Positions 25,706 through 34,407 are shown, numbered from the stretch's first letter. The stretch is DNA of 64,000 bases from Hyphomonas sp. (GCA_016124495.1 WGNP01000012.1:1-64000), one strand, 5' to 3'. Numbers and translations are program-made. Notes: generated by a model not told the origin, from the sequence alone.

Positions 25706-25978
25706 TCAGTCGTCGTAATACCCATGGCAGGCGGCGATGATCAGAGTCTGGTCGTCGCCGCGTCCATCCACCTTGTAGATGAGGCGATGCTCCTGCGTGA
25801 TGCGGCGGGACCACCAGCCGGCGAGATCACCCTTGAGCGGTTCAGGCTTGGCTGTTCCCTCAAAAGGTGTGCGCGCGCATTCTTCGATCAGGCGCAGGAC
25901 TTTGCGGCCCGTGCGCGAGTCGTTGGTCATCCACCAGGCGAGGTGCTCAAGTGCCTTTGGCGTCAGGAGCGTTTTCAC
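25706..25978 (-). CDS. yoeB: YoeB-type mRNA interferase toxin
   Basis: A 90-residue RelE/YoeB-fold toxin that cleaves mRNA in the ribosomal A site. The C-terminal half is standard: KPEPLKGDLAGWWSRRITQE followed by HRLIYKV, with the catalytic Glu, Arg and His, and a terminal HGYYDD where YoeB ends in the catalytic His-Tyr. The start is GTG at 25978, inside the end of the antitoxin gene (32-base overlap), which ensures coupled translation. It appears intact. Confidence 0.93.
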   Translation of the reverse strand: MKTLLTPKALEHLAWWMTNDSRTGRKVLRLIEECARTPFEGTAKPEPLKGDLAGWWSRRITQEHRLIYKVDGRGDDQTLIIAACHGYYDD

Positions 25979-26282
25979 GGTCGATCCAGCGGAAAAGGTC
26001 CTCGAGCGAGTCGAAATTCGTCAGCACGCCTTCGGGCACCGTCACGCCGCCTTTGACCTTTCCGGCATCGATGTCCTTCAGGTAGTCGGCGAGGCCAGGC
26101 TGGGAATAGACGTGAATCGTCTCCTGCAGCGCCGTCCAGTCATCGAGGCTAACAAGCACGGCTGCACCCGCGCCCCGGCGCGTGATGGCGACGGGGGCAT
26201 GATCGTCGATCACGCTGTCAATCACCTGCTTCAGGTTCGCGCGGGCTTCGGAGATGGAGATGGCGTCGGTGATGTGAGGCAT
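25947..26282 (-). CDS. yefM: YefM/Phd-type antitoxin
   Basis: A 111-residue antitoxin. The N-terminal ISISEARANLKQVIDSVIDD followed by HAPVAITRR is the Phd/YefM DNA-binding dimer domain, and the C-terminal tail wraps the toxin. The tail is about 25 residues longer than E. coli YefM, reading past the toxin start. No clear ribosome binding site precedes the ATG at 26282. A palindrome 11 bases upstream matches the known operator type, so the complex probably represses its own promoter. Confidence 0.92.
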   Translation of the reverse strand: MPHITDAISISEARANLKQVIDSVIDDHAPVAITRRGAGAAVLVSLDDWTALQETIHVYSQPGLADYLKDIDAGKVKGGVTVPEGVLTNFDSLEDLFRWIDRENAPDAKGT

Positions 26283-26292
26283 AAGGGAAATA

Positions 26293-26310
26293 TGTACGTG
26301 ATTGCGTACA
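26293..26310. promoter_or_regulatory. YefM-YoeB operator palindrome
   Basis: TGTACG-TGATTG-CGTACA, arms perfect, lying just upstream of the antitoxin start. The yefM-yoeB operator of E. coli is built on TGTACA-core palindromes, so the match in both sequence and place is strong support for autorepression. Confidence 0.7.
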
Positions 26311-26355
26311 AATGCAAGAGTTGGCGCCGACGCGTGGGGTATTGAGGCGGCGAAT

Positions 26356-26445
26356 CGTAGGGTGGGTTAGGCCGAAGGCCGTAACCCATCGTCCAGGGGC
26401 GAGGCAAAGACGGTGGGTTATGCCTTCGGCCTAACCCACCCTACG
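26356..26445. repeat. Inverted pair of REP-like elements (GTAGGGTGGGTTAGGCC type)
   Basis: Two near-identical units of 33 and 32 bases in opposite orientation, 26356-26388 and 26414-26445, separated by 25 bases. Each has CGTAGGGTGGGTTAGGCCGA followed by AGGC and a TAACCCA closing arm. They differ only around one or two bases. This is the BIME-like arrangement of RAYT-mobilised palindromes; no RAYT transposase is in the window. Confidence 0.7.
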
Positions 26446-26453
26446 AGTCTGGG

Positions 26454-26471
26454 TCCCGGCTTTCGCCGGGA
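26454..26471. repeat. Short perfect palindrome of REP type
   Basis: TCCCGGC-TTTC-GCCGGGA, perfect 7-base arms, followed by ATGA. Palindromes of this consensus are scattered through many proteobacterial genomes. It lies 33 bases beyond the stop of mlaF and on that strand has no T-run, so it is a repeat rather than a convincing terminator. Confidence 0.5.
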
Positions 26472-26503
26472 TGAGCGGAAAATGAAAACATGCGCGAGGG
26501 AGC

Positions 26504-27268
26504 CTAAATCGCCGGCTGTATAGGCCCATCGGCCCGTCCGTGTACGAACTGGTCCACATAGGCGTTGCCGCTGTTCATCACGTCCGCCGCCTTGCCGCGC
26601 CAGATGATACGGCCTTCGAACAGCATGGCGATTTCGTCGGCGATCTTGCGGGCGCTGGCCATGTCATGGGTGATTGACACCGCCGCGGCGCCGAGGCTGC
26701 GCACCATTTCGACGATCAGGTCATTGATCGCGTCCGCCGTGATCGGGTCGAGGCCGGTGGTCGGCTCGTCAAAGAAGATGAGGTCCGGCTTCGAGATGAT
26801 CGAGCGGGCGAGTGAGACGCGCTTCTGCATGCCGCCGGAAATCTCCGCAGGGTAAAGCAATGCTACGTCCGAGCCCAGGCGAACCTTCTTCAGGGTCTCG
26901 ATGGCGCGTTCCTTTGCGTCCTTGCGCCGGGTGCCTTCGGAATTGATCAGCCGGAACGCCACGTTTTCCCAGACGGTCAGCGAGTCGAACAGCGCGCCGG
27001 ACTGGAACAGCATGCCGACCCGGGCCCGCATTGTCTCGCGCGCCTTGCCGGTTGCGTTCGTCACGTCTTCGCCGTCGAAGAATATCCTGCCCCTGTCGGG
27101 CATCATCAGGCCGAGGGCGTTCTTCAGCATCACGGATTTGCCCGAACCCGAGCCGCCGATCACCACGAGGCTCTGTCCGCGCGCAACTTCCAGATCTACG
27201 CCGCGAAGCACCTGCTTGGCACCAAACGCCTTCTCCAGGCCTTCCAGTTTCAGCAGCGGCCCGCTCAT
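26504..27268 (-). CDS. mlaF: MlaF-type ABC transporter ATPase
   Basis: A 254-residue ATPase of the Mla/MCE phospholipid transport system that moves lipid between inner and outer membranes. Walker A GGSGSGKS is at 38-45, the signature SGGMQKR near 144, Walker B LIFFDEPTTGLD after it, and the H-loop in VSITHDM. The ATG at 27268 overlaps the mlaE stop by 4 bases (ATGA). The MlaD/MCE substrate-binding gene is not in the window. The longer frame upstream is only the mlaE gene read out of frame. Confidence 0.93.
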   Translation of the reverse strand: MSGPLLKLEGLEKAFGAKQVLRGVDLEVARGQSLVVIGGSGSGKSVMLKNALGLMMPDRGRIFFDGEDVTNATGKARETMRARVGMLFQSGALFDSLTVWENVAFRLINSEGTRRKDAKERAIETLKKVRLGSDVALLYPAEISGGMQKRVSLARSIISKPDLIFFDEPTTGLDPITADAINDLIVEMVRSLGAAAVSITHDMASARKIADEIAMLFEGRIIWRGKAADVMNSGNAYVDQFVHGRADGPIQPAI

Positions 27269-28047
27269 AGCCCGATCTCCACGAAGAGGGTGGACAGGAC
27301 ATAGTTGAACGCCAGCACCAGCACCGCCGCGCCGACCATCGACAGCGTTGCCGCGCGGCCGACGCCGGTGGCGCCTGCCTGGCTGCGATCGCCCTGATAG
27401 CATCCCATGACCGAGATGATGCCGCCGAACAATACCGCCTTGATCAGGCCGACGAGGATGTCGTCGCGAGTGATGAAATCGACTGTGTTTCGCAGGTAGA
27501 CGGTGGAGTCGAAGCCGAGGCCGTAGACGCTGACCAGCCAGCCGCCCATCACGCCGATGATGTTCGCCGCCATCACCAGCAGCGGCAAGGTCGCGAGGGC
27601 CGCGATGAACCGCGGGGCATAGAGATACCGGTAGCGCGAGGCCGATAGCGTCTCGAGCGCGTCGATCTGTTCGGTCACCCGCATCGCGCCGATCTCGGCC
27701 GCGATGCCGGCGGAGACCCGGCCTGCCAGCATCAGGCCGGTGATCACAGCGCCGAGCTCGCGCGAGATGCCCAGCACCACGATGTTGGGCACGAACTGCT
27801 CGGCGCCATAGCGGCTGCCGCCTTCGTAGATGTTGAGCGCCAGCGCCGCGCCGATGAACACGGCGGCGAGGCCGACAACGGGCAGCGAATAGAATCCGAT
27901 TCGCACCATCTGGCGCAGGATTTCCCCGCCATACCAGCGCGGAGTGATCGCCGCGATCTTCACGCGGCCCGCAAACACGGCCAGCCGTCCGATGTCCGCG
28001 AAAAGGCCCAGCGTGATGCGGCCGACAAGTTGCAAGGGGTTCGCCAT
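27265..28047 (-). CDS. mlaE: MlaE-type ABC transporter permease
   Basis: A 260-residue permease with five to six membrane segments. Family hallmarks are the N-terminal amphipathic helix region, SLPVVGLAAVFIGAALALNI, and the coupling region ELGAVITGLMLAGRVSAGIA followed by AEIGAMRVTEQIDALE. It works with MlaF as the membrane core of the phospholipid transporter. The gene starts 8 bases after alr ends, so alr-mlaE-mlaF is one operon. Confidence 0.94.
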   Translation of the reverse strand: MANPLQLVGRITLGLFADIGRLAVFAGRVKIAAITPRWYGGEILRQMVRIGFYSLPVVGLAAVFIGAALALNIYEGGSRYGAEQFVPNIVVLGISRELGAVITGLMLAGRVSAGIAAEIGAMRVTEQIDALETLSASRYRYLYAPRFIAALATLPLLVMAANIIGVMGGWLVSVYGLGFDSTVYLRNTVDFITRDDILVGLIKAVLFGGIISVMGCYQGDRSQAGATGVGRAATLSMVGAAVLVLAFNYVLSTLFVEIGL

Positions 28048-28055
28048 GATCGGCC

Positions 28056-29111
28056 TCAGCGATAGTGGCGTTGCACGCGGGGGCCAAGCCCTGTCAGCAG
28101 CTCATAGCCGAGGGTCCCGCAGGCCGCTGCCTGAGCTTCAAGTTTGGCCTGCTCTCCGAGGAATTCAACACGTGCGCCGGGCTTTATCGCTTTCGGTCCG
28201 TCGGTGACATCAAGCGTCACCAGGTCCATGGAGATACGTCCGGCTACCGGGCAGGCGACGCCGTCCACCCACCCTTTCAGCTTGCCGGAGCCGCTTCGGA
28301 TGAGGCCGTCGGCATAGCCGATCGCGCAGGTCGCCAGCAGGCGGTCCTCGGTCAGCGGATAGGTCGCGCCATAGCCGACCGTGGTGTCCCTGGCGCCCTT
28401 GAAAACATTAATGATGGTCGCTTCCAGGATGACGCCTGTTTTCAGCTGGACGTTCGCGGGCGGCGTGGTGCCGCCGTACAGGGCGAGGCCCGGACGGGTC
28501 AGGTCGAAGCCGTAATTCCTGCCGAGAAAGCAGCCGGACGAGTTCGCAAGGCTTGCCGGAGTATCTGGAAAGGCGTCCGCGACATCCTCGAAGGCCCGGC
28601 GCTGATGCAGGTTCATCGGGTTCAGCGGCTCGTCGGCGCAGGCAAGATGGCTCATCACGAGAACAGGGGCGAGGCGGCGGATCGCGGTCGCCTCGGTGTC
28701 GATCAGCGCGGGGCTCATGCCCAGCCGGTTCATACCGGTATCGACATGGATGGCGCAGGTGCCGCGCGGCGCGGTCGACCACAGTTTAAGGTGCAGATCG
28801 CTGGAGAGGACGGCGGTGAGTTCGCCGTCCCGGTAGGCCGCCAGTTCGCCGCGCATCGGGCCGTTCAGCACGAAGATGCGCGGGCCTTTGCCAACCGCCT
28901 TGCGCAAGGCCATCCCCTCATCGAGATAGGCGACGAAGAAGGTCTGGCAGCCGGCGGTCTTCAGCGCCTTGCCAATCCTGGCGGCGCCGAGCCCGTAGGC
29001 ATCCGCCTTCACGACGGCCGCGGTCGTCGCTCCCGGATGCAGGGCATCAAGGGTGCGCCAGTTGTCCACGATGTTGGACATCAGAACGGTTGCGCGGGGC
29101 AGAAAGCTCAT
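28056..29111 (-). CDS. alr: Alanine racemase
   Basis: A 351-residue PLP enzyme making D-alanine for peptidoglycan. The PLP lysine is K35 in AAVVKADAYGLGA. The second catalytic residue, a Tyr, is in VGYGATYPL, after which come RISMDLVTLDVTD and the C-terminal YELLTGLGPRVQRHY. Length is normal. It is first in an operon with mlaE and mlaF, or preceded by the MFS gene 42 bases upstream. Confidence 0.96.
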   Translation of the reverse strand: MSFLPRATVLMSNIVDNWRTLDALHPGATTAAVVKADAYGLGAARIGKALKTAGCQTFFVAYLDEGMALRKAVGKGPRIFVLNGPMRGELAAYRDGELTAVLSSDLHLKLWSTAPRGTCAIHVDTGMNRLGMSPALIDTEATAIRRLAPVLVMSHLACADEPLNPMNLHQRRAFEDVADAFPDTPASLANSSGCFLGRNYGFDLTRPGLALYGGTTPPANVQLKTGVILEATIINVFKGARDTTVGYGATYPLTEDRLLATCAIGYADGLIRSGSGKLKGWVDGVACPVAGRISMDLVTLDVTDGPKAIKPGARVEFLGEQAKLEAQAAACGTLGYELLTGLGPRVQRHYR

Positions 29112-29153
29112 GGGATCAAGCGCTAGGCGAGATTGCAGGGATTGTCATCCCGG

Positions 29154-30608
29154 CTATTTCCGGCCCTCGTGATGAGCCACCCAGGCTGTGCCTTTCATGT
29201 TCCAGACCGGTGTGAAAAACACCATCCAGACGATCAGCAGGATCATCCCGCCGGCCGGCACGACGGCAATCTTCTGCGGCCCGAACCAGTCCACCAGCGC
29301 GCCCATCAGGGCGGCGCCGAACGGGGCGCCTGCCATGAACCCGAGCTGGTAGATCGACAGCACGCGTGCCAGTTTTTCCTTTGGCGCCGAGTCCTGCACG
29401 ATCGAGCGGCTCATCGCGATCGAGATGCCGGCCGCCAGGCCCCAGACGAACACGATGCCGAGGAACATCCAGTGCGGCACGGTGCCCATCATCATCAGGA
29501 TGCTGGCCGAAGCGACAAACTGGGCAACCAGCAGCAGGCGGCCCTGCCGCTTGATCCGCTTGAAGACCGCTAGCACGGCGGAGGAGACAAAGGCGCCCAT
29601 CCAGAAGGTCACGAACATGTCCCGGATGCCGGACGAGCCGAAATGGTAGACGTCGCGGTTGATGATGGGCAGCACCACCAGGAAGGAGCCGATGACGAAC
29701 ACGCCAACGCCGAACATCAAAGTTGTCATTGCCCACAGCTTGGGGTCGGCCTGCACGGCGCGAAGACCGTCGAGAATGGCGCTAAGGGTCGAGCCGACGC
29801 CCTTGCCGCTGGATTTGATCGGGCGGCCGCGCGCCAGCATCAGGGCAAAGCCCGCCCCGCTCGCCAGGGCCGCGCCCTGTGCAATGAGCAGTGTTTCGGC
29901 GGAAATCGGCCCGATGCTGAACCCGCCCAGCCAGGCGGGCATCCTGGTAGCTTTGTCGGCATAGCCTGCCAGGATGAGGCCGGCAATCTGCGCGAGGAAC
30001 TGTGCCATAGTGGCCAGTGTGACCCCGAGTTGCAGGGTCACGCCGGATCCAACCCGGCTGCGGCGTGAGACAACTTCGTTTACGATGGAATCGCGCGCCG
30101 GCATCATGAATGCGCCGATGGTGCCAATGGCGAGGGCGTAAAGGATCATCGCCGGATAGGTCAGCTGGCCGCGCGCGATCGCGAAGGCGAGGAACATGGC
30201 GGGCACGCCCGCCAGAAGGTGAAGGAGGATCAGAAGGCGCCGTCCATCGGCGCGTTCCGCCACCACACCGCCAATCAGCAGGAAGATCACCGAGGGCAGG
30301 GACAGCGCCATGTTGGCCAGGCCAAGCGCCAGGCCGTCAAGGTTAAGGTGGTCGCGTCCGGTGATCAGGTAGGGAAACAGCACCAGTTGCAGGCCGAAAG
30401 CCATGAACCAGCTGCACTGGACGGCAAGATAGGCCGGCAGTTCGATCTTCACGCCGCGGCGCAGGCGCCTGGCCCGCCAATGCGTTGCGCTGACGATGAA
30501 GCTTGCGCCCGCACCGAGCGCTTCGCTGAGGCCGCTGACGGGTGAGGTCACGCTCTCTGAGGCCCTTTCGGCCATTTCGTCGACAATCTTGTCGATGTCG
30601 CCGCTCAT
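29154..30608 (-). CDS. MFS transporter, EntS/MFS_3 type
   Basis: A 484-residue permease with about 12 membrane segments after an unusually long cytosolic N-terminus of about 60 residues (GDIDKIVDEMAERASESVTS). The segment order and MPARDSIVNEVVSRRSRVG loop fit the MFS_3 group that includes the enterobactin exporter EntS; substrate unknown. ATG at 30608 is preferred over an adjacent TTG at 30611, with GGGAG about 10 bases upstream. It precedes alr on the same strand. Confidence 0.88.
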   Translation of the reverse strand: MSGDIDKIVDEMAERASESVTSPVSGLSEALGAGASFIVSATHWRARRLRRGVKIELPAYLAVQCSWFMAFGLQLVLFPYLITGRDHLNLDGLALGLANMALSLPSVIFLLIGGVVAERADGRRLLILLHLLAGVPAMFLAFAIARGQLTYPAMILYALAIGTIGAFMMPARDSIVNEVVSRRSRVGSGVTLQLGVTLATMAQFLAQIAGLILAGYADKATRMPAWLGGFSIGPISAETLLIAQGAALASGAGFALMLARGRPIKSSGKGVGSTLSAILDGLRAVQADPKLWAMTTLMFGVGVFVIGSFLVVLPIINRDVYHFGSSGIRDMFVTFWMGAFVSSAVLAVFKRIKRQGRLLLVAQFVASASILMMMGTVPHWMFLGIVFVWGLAAGISIAMSRSIVQDSAPKEKLARVLSIYQLGFMAGAPFGAALMGALVDWFGPQKIAVVPAGGMILLIVWMVFFTPVWNMKGTAWVAHHEGRK

Positions 30609-30777
30609 CAAGGTACGCTCCCGCCAATGCGCCGGGACAATAGGTAGGCCGGCCCGGCAAGGAAAGGGGCCCGGCCCCCGTTGGGGAATTAGTGCGTGAA
30701 CAGCCCTCGCGGTTGCGCTGGAACCGGCCTGCCGCTAGGCTTCCGCGCTGGCATGGGCGTCTGAGGAGGCTCCTCGC

Positions 30778-31227
30778 ATGAGCGCATTTCGTGTGGTTGC
30801 CAGCTGGCTGCTGGCCATCGGCCTTGCCGTATTTTTCCTGCACATCACGCTCCACCCCTGGCCGGATCCCGTGCCGGGTTACGTGAAACTATATGACGCG
30901 CCGGGCGAAAACCTTCTGTTTGCGGCCCTCGCCGAAGGCTCAGGCGTCACCATTTTCGAGCCGGCAGGCCGGTTTGTGTCGGCCATCATCGAGCTGCTTG
31001 TGGCGTTGTTGCTGCTGATCCCGCTGAGCCGCCGGTTCGGGGCGGTCTTGTCCGTCATCACCCTCGGGGCCGGTGTGGCGCTCCACCTGTCGCCCTGGAT
31101 GGACCGGGAGATCGCCTTGCCGGAGGGCGGCACTGACGGGGGAGCCCATTTTCTCGTCTACGTGATCTTCCTCGCCCTGGCCTTGCTCCTTCTGGTGGTG
31201 CATCCCGGAAACCGGAACCGGTTCTGA
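30778..31227 (+). CDS. Small multi-pass membrane protein, DoxX-like
   Basis: A 149-residue protein with four hydrophobic segments: VASWLLAIGLAVFFLHITL, a middle pair around FVSAIIELLVALLLLIPL and AVLSVITLGAGVALHL, and a last one near FLVYVIFLALALLLLVV. The four-helix layout resembles DoxX/DUF-type membrane proteins, but I cannot assign a function. It is divergent from the MFS gene, about 170 bases away, with GAGGAGG upstream of the ATG. Transcribed alone. Confidence 0.7.
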   Translation: MSAFRVVASWLLAIGLAVFFLHITLHPWPDPVPGYVKLYDAPGENLLFAALAEGSGVTIFEPAGRFVSAIIELLVALLLLIPLSRRFGAVLSVITLGAGVALHLSPWMDREIALPEGGTDGGAHFLVYVIFLALALLLLVVHPGNRNRF

Positions 31228-31317
31228 CCGGCAGAAAAACACCCCAAAATAAAGGCAGTTCCACGTCTCGTTAACTGTTGGCTGCGAGATACCGTGGGTT
31301 ATGGCGGGCCTGTCCAC

Positions 31318-32520
31318 ATGAGCGAAACGTCTCAGTCATCTGCTCCCAAGCCGCAAAGCGCGGCTCAAGATGCGCTGGTGAGGCGTCTGATCGACGTCGT
31401 TGCCATACCGGGATCACGTATCCCGCCGCAGGACCGTGCGATGGCGGGGGATATCCTCCTCGATATGCTGCTGCACGTCACGGACCGCGAACGCTATCTC
31501 TGCGCCTCGCGCCTCGCTGTCTGCCGCGACGCGCCGCGCCGCGTCCTGCGCTATCTCGCCCAGTGCTCCTTTGCTGTGGCCCGGCCATTGCTGGAGGAAA
31601 GCGACGCGTTCGATGCCTGCGACCTCGTCGAGATCATCCAGAACAGCACCGCCGAGCACCGCTGCGTCATCGCGCGCCGCCGCAACCTCTGTGTCACCGT
31701 CACTGCCAGCCTGGTCCAGGTTGGCGAACCGCATATCGTGCGCGAACTGCTGGCGAACCAGAACGCTCCGCTGGCCGAAACGACGTTCGATCGGCTGATC
31801 GCTCTGTCGCGGGCCGAACCGTCCCTTTGCCCGCTGCTCGCCGAACGGATTGAACTGCGCGCCTCGCATGCCATGGCGATGTTCTGGTGGGCCGACAGTG
31901 CGACCCGCCGGAAAATACTGACTCGTCACGCTTCGGAACGGTCCGAAATGATTTCGATCTGCCGGGATGTCTTTGAAATGGCGGCCGCCGAGGGTTGGTC
32001 CGACCCGGTCAGCCGCAAGGCCCTGCAACTGATCGAGCGGCGCCAACGCAACCGCGCCGCCATCGAACGCAGCCCGTATGACAGCCTTGAAAGCGCCGTC
32101 GCGGCGGCCGTCGCCAACGGAATCGATGGGGAACTGGCGCAGGAAATCGGCTATCTCGCCGGCATCAAGCCTGTCACCGCCGCCAAGATCCTCTCCGATC
32201 CGGGCGGTGAGGGTCTCGCTGTGCTCTGCAAATCAACCGGGCTGAAGCGCGAATATGTAAGGATGATGTGGACCGCGTTGCGCCGCCCCATCGAAGACGC
32301 GCCCGGACATCTCAATCCGGTGTTCGCCAATGTCGCCGAAACCTATGAAGTCCTGTCTGTCGCCAAGGCCCAGACGACGCTGCGATACTGGAACTGGTCG
32401 CTCTCGTCGGCCTTTTCATCGGGCGGCTTGCGCCAGGTTCGGGACATGGGCACCCCGGCGAATGAAGAACTGGAGTATTCCACCTCGCGGCGCACAGCCA
32501 AGCTGGTTTTCGGAATTTAG
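31318..32520 (+). CDS. DUF2336-domain protein
   Basis: A 400-residue soluble, helix-rich protein typical of Alphaproteobacteria. The DUF2336 region covers most of the protein, with repeated short helices around CDLVEIIQNSTAEHRCVIAR and LVQVGEPHIVRELLANQNAP and a C-terminal block containing GLAVLCKSTGLKREYVRMMW. Function is unknown; members have been linked to regulation. The ATG at 31318 is preferred over one at 31294, though neither has a strong ribosome binding site. It lies just before the Mrp operon with a 91-base gap. Confidence 0.82.
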   Translation: MSETSQSSAPKPQSAAQDALVRRLIDVVAIPGSRIPPQDRAMAGDILLDMLLHVTDRERYLCASRLAVCRDAPRRVLRYLAQCSFAVARPLLEESDAFDACDLVEIIQNSTAEHRCVIARRRNLCVTVTASLVQVGEPHIVRELLANQNAPLAETTFDRLIALSRAEPSLCPLLAERIELRASHAMAMFWWADSATRRKILTRHASERSEMISICRDVFEMAAAEGWSDPVSRKALQLIERRQRNRAAIERSPYDSLESAVAAAVANGIDGELAQEIGYLAGIKPVTAAKILSDPGGEGLAVLCKSTGLKREYVRMMWTALRRPIEDAPGHLNPVFANVAETYEVLSVAKAQTTLRYWNWSLSSAFSSGGLRQVRDMGTPANEELEYSTSRRTAKLVFGI

Positions 32521-32611
32521 GCTGCACTTCGGCGAAACTGGCTTTCCAATCTCTTCTCTGGCTATTAGGTCAGGCGGTCACAATTGGAATTGATCTGGGC
32601 AGAGGGGCGCA

Positions 32612-33100
32612 GTGGCGTACTTACTCGGTACTTTTTTCGCGATTTTCGCATTCTGGATGGGCAACTCCGGACATTATAAGCCGCTTATGCTCGGCTTTGC
32701 GGCTCTTTCGTTTGCGATCACGCTCGTCCTCTGCGCCAGGCTGAAAATACTCGACCGTGAGGGCGCGCCCTATGTCCGGCTGTTCGGATGGCTTGCCTAC
32801 TATCCCTGGCTTGCCTGGGAAGTCGTCAAATCGAACTGGGTTATTATCAAGGCCTGCCTGCGGGCCGAGCTCGACATCAGTCCATCACTCGTGAAGCTGA
32901 AGACGATCTGCAAGAGCGATCTGGCGAAGGTCACCTTTGCAAATTCGATCACCATGACGCCTGGTACCGTCACGGTTGAGATCGAAGGCGACAAATTGCT
33001 CGTTCACGGGCTGTATGAGGCGAACACGCAGCCGGAAGCGTTCGAGGAAATGGACCGCCGCTGTGCGCGCGCTGCCGATCCTGCGGAGAAGCACGCATGA
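32612..33100 (+). CDS. mrpE: Mrp antiporter subunit E
   Basis: A 162-residue membrane protein, first gene of a nine-gene operon whose members overlap or nearly touch. Two hydrophobic N-terminal segments are followed by the soluble MnhE domain: YYPWLAWEVVKSNWVIIKAC, then KVTFANSITMTPGTVTVEIE and the ending with LLVHGLYEA. Subunit E is needed for assembly and activity in other Mrp complexes. Start codon is GTG with AGAGGGG upstream. Confidence 0.93.
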   Translation: MAYLLGTFFAIFAFWMGNSGHYKPLMLGFAALSFAITLVLCARLKILDREGAPYVRLFGWLAYYPWLAWEVVKSNWVIIKACLRAELDISPSLVKLKTICKSDLAKVTFANSITMTPGTVTVEIEGDKLLVHGLYEANTQPEAFEEMDRRCARAADPAEKHA

Positions 33101-33405
33101 CACTCGCCGCCCTGTTCGCCGTCCTGATCGGGATGTGTCTTCTTCTAGTGCGCGCGCTTCTCGGGCCGACGCTTTATGATCGCGTGCTCGCGGTCAATTC
33201 CTTCGGTACAAAGACCGTTCTGGTAATCGGCCTGCTCGGGTATGTGATGGGCCGGACGGATTTCCTCGATATTGCCATCCTCTATACGCTGATCAATTTC
33301 GTCGCGACCATCGCGATCCTGAAGTTCTTCCGATACCGCTCATTCCAGGTGCCGCTCGCGCGCCGGGCCGATCCAGCTGCGCGCGGAGGTGACAGCAATG
33401 GCTGA
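33097..33405 (+). CDS. mrpF: Mrp antiporter subunit F
   Basis: A 102-residue protein with three transmembrane helices. The family motif LLGPTLYDRVLAVNSFGTKT and the DFLDIAILYTLINFVATIAI helix are clear. It overlaps mrpE by 4 bases (ATGA) and mrpG by 8. MrpF is a small core subunit of the antiporter membrane arm. Confidence 0.94.
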   Translation: MTLAALFAVLIGMCLLLVRALLGPTLYDRVLAVNSFGTKTVLVIGLLGYVMGRTDFLDIAILYTLINFVATIAILKFFRYRSFQVPLARRADPAARGGDSNG

Positions 33406-33778
33406 GTTCTTCGCCCTCATCGGCAATACCTGGGAAGTCGTGCGTTTCCCGCTCGGCGGCGCGGCCTGCCTGCTGGGCGCTATCCTCTGCATTGTCGGCA
33501 CCATAGGCGTCCTGCGCTTCCCGGATTTCTACACCCGCGTCCACGCCGCCAGTATCACCGATACGTCCGGTGCTGGTCTTGTGCTGATAGGTATGGCGCT
33601 GATGGCGCCGCACTGGATCATCTTAGTTAAGGTATTCTGCATCATGGGTTTCCTGCTTCTGACCAGCGTCACAAGCTCGCATGCGCTGGTCAATGCAGCG
33701 CACACCGCCGGCCTTCAGCCGAAGATCGGACCGATGGGTCGAAGCGGCCATGAAGAAGACGAGGAGGACAAGCATTGA
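33398..33778 (+). CDS. mrpG: Mrp antiporter subunit G
   Basis: A 126-residue protein with three membrane helices. GTIGVLRFPDFYTRVHAAS followed by TDTSGAGL is the MnhG/PhaG signature. The charged C-terminal tail EEDEEDKH is cytosolic. The ATG at 33398 is used because GGAGGTG lies 6 bases upstream; a GTG at 33389 would place that site inside the gene. It overlaps mrpF and the next gene. Confidence 0.94.
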   Translation: MAEFFALIGNTWEVVRFPLGGAACLLGAILCIVGTIGVLRFPDFYTRVHAASITDTSGAGLVLIGMALMAPHWIILVKVFCIMGFLLLTSVTSSHALVNAAHTAGLQPKIGPMGRSGHEEDEEDKH

Positions 33779-34407
33779 CCGACGCTGTACTCGGCGGAAC
33801 CGGAACCGCCCTCATCAACATCCTCTTGCTGGCCATTCTCTTCGTGGTGGCCATCGCTATCGCCCGCCTGCGCAGCCTGTTCGCCATCGTGATGCTTTCG
33901 GGCGTCTATTCGCTGGTCTCCGCGGCCTGGTACATTCTGGTCGATGCTGTCGATGTGGGCTTCACCGAGGCGGCTGTCGGCGCGGGCATGTCCACCGCCG
34001 TCCTGCTCGCCGCTATGCTTCTGACCGCGCGCACCGCCAAGCCGGAAAAGCCGTTCTCGCGCATCGGGCCCTTCATCGTCTGCGCCGCAGCCGGCATCAT
34101 GCTGCTCTATGCAACGATCGATCTGCCGCCGCTTGGCGACCCGGCTTCGCCCGCCAATTCCGGCGTCGGCCTGACCTACCTGCAGGTCAACTGGTACGAT
34201 ACCGGCGTACCGAACGTCGTCACCTCTGTGCTTGCGAGCTATCGCGGTTTCGACACGCTCGGCGAAACCGCCGTGGTGTTCACTGCGGGGCTCGCGGTGG
34301 TGCTGCTGCTTGGTTTCGGTGAGCGCTCGCTCGCGGACACGCTGCGCCGTGCGCCTAAGTCTGGAACCCGTCCGGGTACTGTTCACAAGGATGGAGACGG
34401 CACATGA
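33775..34407 (+). CDS. Stand-alone MrpA C-terminal module (DUF4040 plus MbhE-like)
   Basis: A 210-residue membrane protein with about six helices. The first half contains VDVGFTEAAVGAGMSTAVLL, the DUF4040 pattern. The second half contains NVVTSVLASYRGFDTLGETA, the MbhE-like pattern. In typical Mrp systems both modules are the C-terminus of the large MrpA; here they form a separate protein, as in the archaeal membrane-bound hydrogenases. The start is an unusual TTG at 33775, supported by GAGGAGG upstream and a 4-base overlap with mrpG. Confidence 0.85.
   Translation: MTDAVLGGTGTALINILLLAILFVVAIAIARLRSLFAIVMLSGVYSLVSAAWYILVDAVDVGFTEAAVGAGMSTAVLLAAMLLTARTAKPEKPFSRIGPFIVCAAAGIMLLYATIDLPPLGDPASPANSGVGLTYLQVNWYDTGVPNVVTSVLASYRGFDTLGETAVVFTAGLAVVLLLGFGERSLADTLRRAPKSGTRPGTVHKDGDGT

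Noticed and set aside
27269..28087. N-terminal extension of mlaF
   Set aside because: It is the mlaE gene read in the wrong frame; the ATGA overlap at 27265-27268 defines the mlaF start.
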